Positions 1 through 5,910 of a DNA stretch of 36,418 bases are shown here, piece after piece. The notes under the pieces are model-generated. The model was not told the origin of the DNA, made no database searches, and saw nothing but the letters and a program-made list of their open reading frames with translations. Numbering within the stretch: the stretch's first letter is position 1; every line of letters begins with the position of its first letter. Source of the stretch: a virus; IMG/VR virus record IMGVR_UViG_3300037156_000013, positions 1 through 36,418 of that record. One strand, written 5' to 3'. The position numbers and the translations under genes were made by a program.

Positions 1-127
1 CTACGGCAACAGCTACGGCAACAGCTACGGCAACGGCTACGGCTACGGCTACGGCAACGGCTACGGCAACGGCAACGGCTACGGCGACGGCGACGGCGAT
101 GGCTACGGCGACGGCGACGGCGACGGC
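1..127. repeat. Terminal direct repeat, left copy
   Basis: These 127 bases are identical to the last 127 bases of the window (36292-36418). An overlap of exactly 127 nt is the size left by an assembler working with k=127 when a contig closes on itself, so I read it as a circular-assembly overlap and not as a biological terminal repeat. The gene reading frame runs correctly through the join, which supports circularity. The overlap lies inside a hexamer array, so a collapsed repeat remains possible. Confidence 0.85.
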
Positions 128-151
128 GATGGCTACGGCGACGGCGACGGC
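1..151 (+). repeat. GGCNAC hexanucleotide array, junction-distal part
   Basis: An almost perfect period-6 array made of GGCTAC, GGCAAC, GGCGAC and GGCGAT units, with two AGCTAC variants near the left end. Joined to 36236-36291 across the circle it spans about 207 nt, roughly 34 units. It is about two-thirds GC in an otherwise AT-rich genome. In the reading frame of the gene starting at 36215 it encodes Gly alternating with Tyr, Asn or Asp. In the next frame it encodes alternating Ala-Thr. Confidence 0.95.
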
Positions 152-187
152 ACAGTTAGAAGTAACGCTGTACGTAGGCCGAACTAG
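2..187 (+). CDS. (Gly-X)n low-complexity protein, C-terminal part
   Basis: Continuation, across the circle, of the gene that starts at GTG 36215. It reads Gly alternating with Tyr, Asn or Asp for the rest of the array, then a short non-repetitive basic tail (TVRSNAVRRPN) and a TAG stop at 185-187. The whole protein would be 87 aa: a 7-residue leader, about 69 residues of Gly-X, and an 11-residue tail. The frame is open through the contig join, which argues that both the join and the frame are real. Function is unknown. The composition suggests a disordered or amyloid-like flexible segment, but that is inference. The next gene begins 13 nt after the stop with its AGGAG overlapping this stop codon. 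Confidence 0.6.
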   Translation, partial: YGNSYGNSYGNGYGYGYGNGYGNGNGYGDGDGDGYGDGDGDGDGYGDGDGTVRSNAVRRPN

Positions 188-200
188 GAGAGTGATGATT

Positions 201-632
201 ATGAACAGAGAAACAGTAAAACGGTTAGCTATTCAGTGTGGTGATTATAGTATTGAGCATGGAATAAATGGAGTTCAATTTACTAATGAAGAACTCCAAG
301 CCTTCGCCCTCGCCATAATTGAAAATTACAAGGCTGAGCAATGGATTAGTGTGGCTGATAGATTGCCAGAAAGTCAGCAAATAGTTTTAGTTGTCAATGG
401 CAGACAAAAACGATGTGTGATGTATGTTTCAAAGCATTCTATCAATGTTGAAGATAGGGGATTTGAAGAAGGTGCTGAATACTTTGAGGACGAAGATGCT
501 AGTTACTGGCCTGAAGGTTGGTATGAAGAAAATTCACACGATGAAATGTCTTGGGATATTGATTTTACACCTACTCACTGGCAACCATTCCCAGCACTCC
601 ACACACCACAGAATGATAAGGAAACGGTATGA
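201..632 (+). CDS. DUF551-domain phage accessory protein
   Basis: Protein of 143 aa. The middle has the DUF551 signature: WISVADRLPE followed by a beta-rich stretch and a THWQPFPALH close, the usual W-x-x-L-P near the C-terminus. Many phages and prophages carry such proteins among early accessory genes; their function is unknown. An AGGAG at 186-190 precedes ATG 195 (4 nt) and ATG 201 (10 nt); either could be the start. The frame stays open upstream through the hexamer array back to ATG 99, which would add an (Ala-Thr)n leader, but the Shine-Dalgarno position argues for the downstream start. The TGA stop overlaps the next ATG (629). Confidence 0.7.
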   Translation: MNRETVKRLAIQCGDYSIEHGINGVQFTNEELQAFALAIIENYKAEQWISVADRLPESQQIVLVVNGRQKRCVMYVSKHSINVEDRGFEEGAEYFEDEDASYWPEGWYEENSHDEMSWDIDFTPTHWQPFPALHTPQNDKETV

Positions 633-843
633 CTATTGTAGCGGATAAGCAACCACTAAAAATTAAAAAGAGATGGAATAAAGATGACCGCTATCAAATT
701 ATGCCTTGGGCTATAGGTGGTTAAATAATCAAGGCTGTACGTTTTATACCAATATTTTTTCTGATAACCCTATAGAACATCATGTATGTGAATGGGCTAT
801 GAATGACGCTATTGATGAAGCTCTCGCAAAGGACAAACAATGA
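629..843 (+). pseudogene. Small phage gene split by a frameshift
   Basis: ATG 629 overlaps the previous stop and encodes 31 residues ending at TAA 722-724 (..YQIMPWAIGG). The frame one base back, open from about 718 to TGA 841-843, continues with 41 codons (WLNNQGCTFYTN ... ALAKDKQ) that have no start codon of their own but end in the ATGA overlap used throughout this operon. Read together they make one protein of about 71 aa. The shift lies around GGTGGTTAA at 715-724. I see no canonical slippery heptamer, so a real indel or a sequencing/assembly error is likelier than programmed frameshifting. Function unknown. Confidence 0.55.
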
Positions 844-998
844 AAAATAATTATATAGGTTGGATGATGACATTATCAGGCGCAATGTTCATTACTATGG
901 GGCATTACTTTAACCAAGATACATGGGGGTTTGTATATATTCTTTGCCCTATAGTCGGATTTATGACAACGGTTGTTTTAGATGGAGATGGCGCATGA
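840..998 (+). CDS. Small membrane protein
   Basis: A 52-aa protein whose ATG overlaps the preceding TGA and whose TGA (996-998) overlaps the next ATG (995), so it sits in a translationally coupled chain. It has two hydrophobic segments, about residues 6-20 (methionine-rich, GWMMTLSGAMF) and about 30-47 (GFVYILCPIVGFMTTVVL), so it probably spans the inner membrane twice. No family is recognised. Confidence 0.6.
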   Translation: MKNNYIGWMMTLSGAMFITMGHYFNQDTWGFVYILCPIVGFMTTVVLDGDGA

Positions 999-1321
999 CC
1001 ACCGATAACATTAAAGAACTCAGCGAGAAACTAGCTAAAGCATATGGGGTTGATGTACGAACGTCAGTATTGATTGATGAAACGAACGAACGTAGCGCAC
1101 ATTATGACCATTTATGGCTAGCCGAAGACTCAGGCCGTATTAGCGACTTGGCCGATGAGAAGAAGGTAAATATTACTTATTCGCTGGAGTATGTAACAGC
1201 CCATACAGGACATTTCAGCAAAGCCTGTGAAGAAGATTTTGCAGACCACCCCTCAATCTCAGCCGCCGCACGTATGGCGCGAGTTAGGTGCTTGCTGGCA
1301 ATAAAAGGAGTTGAGGAATGA
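995..1321 (+). CDS. Conserved phage protein of unknown function
   Basis: A 108-aa soluble acidic protein. The start at ATG 995 is chosen because it overlaps the upstream TGA in ATGA fashion; a longer reading from 923 would run through the previous gene out of frame. The C-terminus has an A-A-R-M-A-R-V-R helix, of the kind common in small phage accessory proteins. The last four bases overlap the next start (ATG 1318), with AAGGAG-like bases (AAAGGAG at 1305-1311) ahead of that start. No function can be assigned. Confidence 0.65.
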   Translation: MTTDNIKELSEKLAKAYGVDVRTSVLIDETNERSAHYDHLWLAEDSGRISDLADEKKVNITYSLEYVTAHTGHFSKACEEDFADHPSISAAARMARVRCLLAIKGVEE

Positions 1322-1554
1322 CTAGTCAAAGAGAATATTTTGAGAAGTGGTATCAAGAAGAAGTTTCAGGATGTCATGGGACTTTTGTCGAAAAAGATGA
1401 GGCTAATAAATATTATGAAAAAGGCACTAGAACTGCTTGGATAGTATGGCAACAAGCTACTCTAGTCGAACGTGAAGCATGCGTTGACATTTGTAGGGAA
1501 CTTTACGCGAACGATGGTATTACTTGTGCAGAATATATTATGGAGCGTGAATGA
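1318..1554 (+). CDS. Small phage protein, Ea22-like organisation
   Basis: 78 aa. It has the pattern often seen in Ead/Ea22-type lambdoid accessory proteins: an N-terminal REYFEKWY helix, a central TAWIVWQQA helix and an REACVDICREL segment. Such genes lie in variable early blocks and their role is unknown. It is preceded by a good AAAGGAG and overlaps its neighbours by ATGA at both ends, which supports the start and the reading. Confidence 0.6.
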   Translation: MTSQREYFEKWYQEEVSGCHGTFVEKDEANKYYEKGTRTAWIVWQQATLVEREACVDICRELYANDGITCAEYIMERE

Positions 1555-1814
1555 TGCATACAGATACAGAGTTTAATAGCTATGTGAAACAGTTAGAAGA
1601 TGCCGAAGCCGAACTAACCAAACTCCGCGAACAAAACTTGCAGTTGCAAGCTGAGAACGAGAAGATGCGTGAGTTCATGGAGGATGTAGATTGTGCATTA
1701 AATGGACAGAATTCAATTTGGTCTTTAAGGTACTTAAACTTTCTATCAACCCAGCCAACCACAATTGCAGAGCATGATGAAGGTTACAATCCGTTTATAA
1801 ATGAGGGGAAGTGA
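1551..1814 (+). CDS. Coiled-coil accessory protein
   Basis: 87 aa. Residues about 12-45 form a clear coiled coil (heptad-like L/A spacing in VKQLEDAEAELTKLREQ and what follows). The rest is a short tail with no recognised domain. Two adjacent ATG codons (1551, 1554) could start it; the first overlaps the upstream TGA. The 3' end carries the GAGGGGA Shine-Dalgarno of the next gene. Probably a small accessory protein; function unknown. Confidence 0.6.
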   Translation: MMHTDTEFNSYVKQLEDAEAELTKLREQNLQLQAENEKMREFMEDVDCALNGQNSIWSLRYLNFLSTQPTTIAEHDEGYNPFINEGK

Positions 1815-1815
1815 G

Positions 1816-2091
1816 ATGGCTGAAATTGATAATAACTTATGGTGTCCGTTCTGCTTAGAAGAGCATGCGCCTTGTGTAGATGCTCCAAGAGTACCAGCGT
1901 TTGATATGTTTCAAGAGGTGTTGATACTCCGCGCCAAAGTAGCAAAGCTTGAAGCCCAGTTAGATGCTATTTATGCGCTGCCAGCAGTAGGCCATGTAAC
2001 AAGTAGTCCTAATATTTACGGGGCAAATATTATTGATGGATTGCAGAATGGTATTTACTTGTTTGCACTACCACCAAGAAGGGAGGTTTAG
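1816..2091 (+). CDS. Small accessory protein with CxxC
   Basis: 91 aa, starting at ATG 1816, eight or so bases after GAGGGGA at 1804-1810. A start at 1801 lacks a ribosome site. The N-terminus has WCPFC-LEEHAPC, a possible metal-binding cluster of three cysteines and a histidine, followed by a coiled-coil stretch (LRAKVAKLEAQLDAIYALP). The gene is part of the overlapping small-gene chain. No family assigned. Confidence 0.6.
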   Translation: MAEIDNNLWCPFCLEEHAPCVDAPRVPAFDMFQEVLILRAKVAKLEAQLDAIYALPAVGHVTSSPNIYGANIIDGLQNGIYLFALPPRREV

Positions 2092-2346
2092 ATGAACACA
2101 CGCGAGCAGTTAACAGACGAACAATGTCGTGGATACCTATGTGATGCATCAAGTATTTATGAAATGATGAGGGCTATTTATGAAGCTGGTAAGGCTGCCA
2201 GTGATGCTGATGCAGAGCGTTACAGGTGGCTACGTGACTATAAAGGCACTGATGGAATACCGTTTATCTGTGTATATAAAGGTTCATTTAGTCAGCTTAC
2301 AGTTGAAAATGCAGATAAAGCTATTGACGCTGCTATGAAAGATTAA
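2092..2346 (+). CDS. Small phage protein, last gene of the rightward operon
   Basis: 84 aa with GGGAGG six bases before the ATG. The pattern DADAERYRWLRDY near the middle and ADKAIDAAMK at the end is common in short phage proteins of unknown role. It is the last plus-strand gene; its TAA overlaps the 3' end of the leftward Rz gene by four bases, so the two operons meet tail to tail with no room for a spacer terminator. Confidence 0.6.
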   Translation: MNTREQLTDEQCRGYLCDASSIYEMMRAIYEAGKAASDADAERYRWLRDYKGTDGIPFICVYKGSFSQLTVENADKAIDAAMKD

Positions 2347-2921
2347 TCATAACAGCCAATTTGAAGGCAGTCGGCACCAACTCGTGAACGCGCCTTATTA
2401 AACTCAATAGTTTCGAGTGCTAAGGCGTTTTCAAGGACTTCGACTTTAGCTTGTATTGCAGGACAGGTTCCCCCACTGATTCCCCCACTTTCGGCAAGTC
2501 CTTGCTCACCGCTGGCAAGTGCGCCGGCTGGTTCGGTATCACCAATTTTGGACAACAAGACGCCAACATTAGGAACCATAGTAGATTTAGTGTGATTAGG
2601 CGCATCGTAGTATCCTTTGATAGCGTTAGTAAGTGTTGTTTTATCAATGTGTAAATTTTCTATTTGCTGGGCGGCTATTTTATCAGATGCAGCTTGATTG
2701 TCTTTAGCTTTATCTAATTTTACTTTGTTGTCGATTACTTGTTGCGCCGATTCTTTGGCAATATTTGCCTTGAGTGTAGTTATGGCTTGCTCACTGTGCT
2801 CATATGCACCTTTGTAATGCCAGATAGCAAATGCCATAAGTGCAAATAAACATAACTGCCAGTGTGCGGCAATCCAATCACCAGCCTTGCCTAAAAATGC
2901 TTTTGCTATGAGCCAAGTCAT
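2343..2921 (-). CDS. Rz: Rz-like inner-membrane spanin (i-spanin)
   Basis: 192 aa with one N-terminal transmembrane helix (about residues 18-38, HWQLCLFALMAFAIWHY) followed by a long periplasmic alpha-helical, coiled-coil region. That is the layout of lambda Rz, which bridges to the outer-membrane lipoprotein Rz1 and fuses the envelope membranes in the last step of Gram-negative lysis. A lipoprotein reading frame lies entirely inside it in another frame (2420-2605), the hallmark of an embedded spanin pair. It is longer than lambda Rz (153 aa) and carries four cysteines near the end. Last gene of the leftward late transcript. Confidence 0.75.
   Translation of the reverse strand: MTWLIAKAFLGKAGDWIAAHWQLCLFALMAFAIWHYKGAYEHSEQAITTLKANIAKESAQQVIDNKVKLDKAKDNQAASDKIAAQQIENLHIDKTTLTNAIKGYYDAPNHTKSTMVPNVGVLLSKIGDTEPAGALASGEQGLAESGGISGGTCPAIQAKVEVLENALALETIEFNKARSRVGADCLQIGCYD
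2420..2605 (-). CDS. Rz1: Rz1-like outer-membrane lipoprotein (o-spanin), nested in Rz
   Basis: 61 aa read in a different frame wholly inside the Rz gene. It starts MRLITLNLLWFLMLASC, a short signal with an L-A-S-C lipobox at residues 14-17, and the mature part is rich in proline (seven in about 45 residues). This matches Rz1 o-spanins, which are lipidated at the cysteine, sorted to the outer membrane and bind the C-terminus of Rz. The ATG at 2605 is chosen because it opens directly on the signal peptide; the frame is open further upstream. Confidence 0.75.
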   Translation of the reverse strand: MRLITLNLLWFLMLASCCPKLVIPNQPAHLPAVSKDLPKVGESVGEPVLQYKLKSKSLKTP

Positions 2922-2933
2922 TATTCGTTATCC

Positions 2934-3119
2934 TTAGAAAAAGCTGTGATTCCAAAAGGCCAGCATTATATAAATAATAGTTAATATGGCTACAATTAAA
3001 CCTATTATCCAAACAAGTATCCCTGCACCAAAATCATCACTATGAGCATTAGAAGCCACATTAAATGCCCAGAAAAATAGAATTAAAAATAGAATAGTTG
3101 TAGCTAATAGATATTTCAT
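2934..3119 (-). CDS. Two-helix membrane protein in lysis cassette
   Basis: 61 aa with two strongly hydrophobic helices, about residues 3-24 and 36-58. It starts at ATG 3119, whose bases overlap the TAA of the secreted nuclease gene (TAATG), with AAAGGG eight bases before. A GTG at 3128 is less likely. Its place between endolysin/nuclease and Rz, and its size, fit a second holin, an antiholin or a pinholin-like protein, but sequence alone cannot separate these. Confidence 0.6.
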   Translation of the reverse strand: MKYLLATTILFLILFFWAFNVASNAHSDDFGAGILVWIIGLIVAILTIIYIMLAFWNHSFF

Positions 3120-3598
3120 TATTTGCACCCTTTCGCATCAACATATTTCGCGTAAGCATCAATCCAGTCTTGTGACAAAGCATCCTGTCCTTGCTGAATA
3201 GTTAATTGTTTTGAACAAATTAAGCCATGGATGACATTTTCTAAATGGTCTTTTTTCTCAGCTCCGCATGATGCGCCGTAATGCTCTGGCCAGAGATTTT
3301 TAACATCATCAGCGCCGCCGTTTTCTCTACTCAATAAATGGTCGATTTCGCAGCCGCGTGGCGATTGATTACACTCTCCTTGCCTGTTTTTAAGGCCGTA
3401 GGCTGCATATACTTGCGCTTTCATAGCTTCTGTTACAGCGCGATGGTCTTTGCCCCATTTAGTCGTGCAAATAACATCAAGCGTAAGGTTTCTAGAAACG
3501 CCTGGCGTTAACTTTAAGTCAGGTAGATCACCAGCATGCGCGAATGAAATAACTGTCATCAATAACAGGCTTATCATAAAATAAAGTGTATTTTTCAT
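3119..3598 (-). CDS. Secreted HNH-type nuclease-like protein
   Basis: 159 aa. Residues 1-22 are a Sec signal peptide ending A-H-A before Gly23. The core resembles HNH/beta-beta-alpha metal nucleases: EIDHLLS at 84-90 with Asp86-His87, then an N-G-G turn and NLWPEHY at 101-107, followed by a helical tail. Six cysteines (44, 76, 83, 111, 128, 158) fit disulfides in the periplasm. Proteins with this layout occur in bacteria and phages as predicted exported nucleases. It lies between the endolysin and a small membrane protein, so it would be made with the lysis proteins and act outside the cytoplasm. Target and activity are inferred, not shown. Confidence 0.65.
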   Translation of the reverse strand: MKNTLYFMISLLLMTVISFAHAGDLPDLKLTPGVSRNLTLDVICTTKWGKDHRAVTEAMKAQVYAAYGLKNRQGECNQSPRGCEIDHLLSRENGGADDVKNLWPEHYGASCGAEKKDHLENVIHGLICSKQLTIQQGQDALSQDWIDAYAKYVDAKGCK

Positions 3599-3606
3599 AG
3601 TAATTC

Positions 3607-4065
3607 CTAAGTTGTTTGAATATCGTATTGCAGTAATTTATGTTGCGTGATGATTGAGATAATCTTGTTTGGATAAGCTGGGTCTGTCGCATAACCGGCA
3701 TCGGCTACGGCTCTAGTAAAACCAATACCATCAGTCAGATTGAAAGCCTTGTGATAGCGCGGATTTGTTAGAAGAAATCGTGCATGATCATTAATAGAAT
3801 CAAGCCAAGAATCATACTTTCTAAATTTCGCAACAATAGCAACGCGAACGCCCTTCACTACTTCATGAGTTTTAATATCAACTGTTTCACCATGCCATGA
3901 TTTATCAGCTTTAATACCGAACAAATTCATGCCTTGTACTGTATTGCCCCAGCCGGATTCTAATGCAGCCTGCGCGATTGTAAATGATGCTGGGATATTG
4001 GTTGTTTCGGCAGACTTCTTCGCAGCCGGTGCAATAGTGTCAATGAATGATTGTGGTGTCATCAT
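3607..4065 (-). CDS. Endolysin, FlgJ-type N-acetylglucosaminidase (GH73)
   Basis: 152 aa, a single glucosaminidase domain. The motif AQAALESGWG (residues 31-40) contains the catalytic Glu36, followed by NLFGIKA and the KFRKYDSW segment typical of GH73 enzymes, then AGYATDPAYPNKI near the end. It cleaves GlcNAc-MurNAc bonds of peptidoglycan. It has no signal peptide, so it needs a holin for release. Its start overlaps the stop of the candidate holin, and Rz/Rz1 follow, making a complete lysis module. Confidence 0.85.
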   Translation of the reverse strand: MMTPQSFIDTIAPAAKKSAETTNIPASFTIAQAALESGWGNTVQGMNLFGIKADKSWHGETVDIKTHEVVKGVRVAIVAKFRKYDSWLDSINDHARFLLTNPRYHKAFNLTDGIGFTRAVADAGYATDPAYPNKIISIITQHKLLQYDIQTT

Positions 4066-4292
4066 TTAGGCTCTGTATCTTTCTTGGCCCACAACATCGC
4101 ACCACCAGCACCAAGCAATGAACCAATACCGATTCCATACTGTGTTATATCAAACTTATTATGTAATACGAACAAGTCAATTCCAGCATAGATAATTCCT
4201 GCTAATACTGCTATGCACCATAGATATTTACCTAAGTCATGCGACTGTCCATCAATGCCAGTGAATAGGTCTTTTAGTATTTTGCTATTCAT
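4062..4292 (-). CDS. Candidate holin
   Basis: 76 aa. After a hydrophilic start (MNSKILKDLFTGIDGQSHDLG) come two hydrophobic segments, about residues 25-43 and 53-69, and a charged tail ending KKDTEPK. The start at ATG 4292 forms TAATG with the upstream small membrane gene; a longer upstream reading would overlap that gene. The layout, charged tail and position directly before the endolysin fit a two-helix phage holin that forms the membrane holes for endolysin release. The assignment rests on position and topology. Confidence 0.65.
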   Translation of the reverse strand: MNSKILKDLFTGIDGQSHDLGKYLWCIAVLAGIIYAGIDLFVLHNKFDITQYGIGIGSLLGAGGAMLWAKKDTEPK

Positions 4293-4459
4293 TATTTGAA
4301 CCCCCCATGTACAGCTAGAAAATAAGCTAATGCACCAAGTAAAGCGGCTAACGCACCGTGAAGCGTCCATTTTCCAAACTCAACATACTTTTCATCTAGC
4401 CACTCACGTATCGCTTCTTTAACGATTTCTTTTTGCTCATCTCTATCTAAGTCTGACAT
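4292..4459 (-). CDS. Small single-helix membrane protein, lysis cassette
   Basis: 55 aa with AAGGGG six bases before ATG 4459. Residues 1-30 are charged and helical (SDLDRDEQKEIVKEAIREWLDEK); residues about 34-52 form one hydrophobic helix (GALAALLGALAYFLAV), and the tail ends HGGFK. It overlaps the candidate holin by TAATG. Such proteins precede holins in many proteobacterial phages and are candidates for holin partner or antiholin. Function not proven. Confidence 0.65.
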   Translation of the reverse strand: MSDLDRDEQKEIVKEAIREWLDEKYVEFGKWTLHGALAALLGALAYFLAVHGGFK

Positions 4460-4482
4460 TACCTACCCCTTGTTATTAATTA

Positions 4483-5706
4483 TTATGCAATCCATCGTGC
4501 TTCGAATAGTCCAGGTGCGCCATCTCCGCCAGAAGTACCACCAACACCACCACCACCACCAACACCATAACCAGCACCAGCACCACCTGCACCTGCTCCG
4601 GTCCTACCTCCAAATCCTGCTGTTCCGAACGGTAATGATGCGCCATTACTGCCAGAATAACTGCCAGATATAGTTGTCGCAGAGGCTGAATTTGTTTGAT
4701 AAATAACTTCATTAGGAAGTGCTGTAATTGATGCTGACGCCGCCCCTTGAGTATTATTAATATTTGCCCCAGTTGCGGTCGTTGTTCCGGGTCCACTTGC
4801 TCCGCCAGTACATGAGTAAACTGTACCGTTTATGGTTATTTGTGTAGTACCACCAACACCACCACCAGCACCAGTAACATCAGCAGTACCAGCAGCACCA
4901 ATAACAACGGCATAGGCAGTACTTGGTAAAAGACCAGATATTAAGAATTTAACAGCACCACCAGCACCGCCGCCGCCAGCTACGCCATTTATAACGGTTG
5001 CAGCACCGCCACCGCCACCGCCAGCAACCAGTGTTAGTTCAAATACGGTGGAAGTAGATATATTGGCGGGAGTTGTGAAGTTTCCGCTGGTAGTTAATTT
5101 TTGGAATTGTAATTGCCGTAATCCACCGGGTAGAGATGGATTTGTCTCAGTTAATAATCCGTATGAAACTGCTGATAATCCAGCATCTAGCACACCACTA
5201 TCAAGCGTTACGCCTATGGTTGTTAATGCGCCAAATACGCTTGTTGAGATAGTTCCGTAAACAGTCCCAGCCGTTACTGTTAGTTTTAATCGTCTGCCTA
5301 CGTGAAATGCAGTAGTTTGATCACCAGCTAGCGTGAATGATGACGCGCTTACGTAAGTTGGAGCTACTCCACTTGACACCCATTGGTCGATTGAGATTGA
5401 AGCGTCATTAATACCAGTGATATTGTCTATGGTGCGAATAGGTGAAGTAGGAGGGTCGGTATCGGTAGACGGTGCAAATACGAACTTATAAGCCTGTCCA
5501 GTAGTCAGCCATATAGGGCTAGATGGTTCACCTCGACTATTTAACACAATAGGATTAGCTTGCGGCACTGTACCTGTTATGTCTGTGTATGTTGTTTGCT
5601 TTGTATTAACTGAGCCTGCAACATAAGTAAACAGTAGACCACCATTGGCGGCTATACTGTTTATTTGCTGTGCATCGTTGAATATTGGCGCGAGCTTGTA
5701 TGCCAT
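4483..5706 (-). CDS. Tail fibre with glycine-rich tip
   Basis: 407 aa. Residues about 1-100 are the conserved adaptor seen in many podovirus fibres (NGGLLFTYVAGS, then PIVLNSRGEPSSPIWLTTG and IRTIDNITGIND), which attaches to the virion. The region from about 225 to the end is very rich in glycine with runs such as AGGGGGGAA and GYGVGGGGGVGG, ending GLFEARWIA. Glycine-rich tips of this kind form polyglycine-II sandwich adhesins in T-even gp38 and related fibres and contact the receptor. It is thus a likely receptor-binding protein, the second besides the tailspike. The C-rich strand opposite reads as His/Gln repeats and is not coding. Confidence 0.7.
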   Translation of the reverse strand: MAYKLAPIFNDAQQINSIAANGGLLFTYVAGSVNTKQTTYTDITGTVPQANPIVLNSRGEPSSPIWLTTGQAYKFVFAPSTDTDPPTSPIRTIDNITGINDASISIDQWVSSGVAPTYVSASSFTLAGDQTTAFHVGRRLKLTVTAGTVYGTISTSVFGALTTIGVTLDSGVLDAGLSAVSYGLLTETNPSLPGGLRQLQFQKLTTSGNFTTPANISTSTVFELTLVAGGGGGGAATVINGVAGGGGAGGAVKFLISGLLPSTAYAVVIGAAGTADVTGAGGGVGGTTQITINGTVYSCTGGASGPGTTTATGANINNTQGAASASITALPNEVIYQTNSASATTISGSYSGSNGASLPFGTAGFGGRTGAGAGGAGAGYGVGGGGGVGGTSGGDGAPGLFEARWIA

Positions 5707-5721
5707 ATAGATTACTCCAAA

Positions 5722-5745
5722 TTAAAAAACCGCACTAAGGTGGCT
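5722..5745 (-). terminator. Intrinsic terminator of late operon
   Basis: On the minus strand AAGCCAC, a CTTAGT loop, then GCGGTT followed by six T. The stem has one mismatch. It resembles the hairpins at 12995, 13108 and 18545 (AAAAAACCGC... on the plus strand). It lies between the last ejection-protein gene and the fibre gene, so it may reduce or uncouple their transcription. Confidence 0.45.
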
Positions 5746-5781
5746 TTGTGTATTATGTTTATATTTTTGAAGGGTAATATC

Positions 5782-5910
5782 ATGAGTTATTTTATATTAT
5801 TTATAACATATATTATATTTTCTATTGTTATATGTTTGTGGCTGTATATATTCTCATTAGAACTTTTTGGCAAAGTTAAAAGTCTATTTTCTATTATTAT
5901 ACATAAATGA
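5782..5910 (+). CDS. Plus-strand membrane micro-protein inside the late operon
   Basis: 42 aa with AAGGG 9 bases before ATG 5782. Residues 2-28 are one long hydrophobic helix (YFILFITYIIFSIVICLW), followed by a short basic tail. It runs against the surrounding leftward genes and its last 27 bases overlap the 3' end of the ejection-protein gene. The AT-rich upstream stretch TATTATGTTTATATT could hold a promoter. It could be a moron-type membrane peptide, or a chance frame in AT-rich DNA. Confidence 0.4.
   Translation: MSYFILFITYIIFSIVICLWLYIFSLELFGKVKSLFSIIIHK

Noticed and set aside
1-151. Biological terminal repeat such as T7-type direct ends
   Set aside because: Exactly 127 bases inside a hexamer array with a gene running through the join fits an assembly overlap better than packaged terminal repeats.
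4470-4796. Histidine/glutamine-rich and valine-rich frames opposite or beside the fibre gene
   Set aside because: They are shadows of the glycine-rich fibre tip (GGT/GGC runs) and have no ribosome sites or context.
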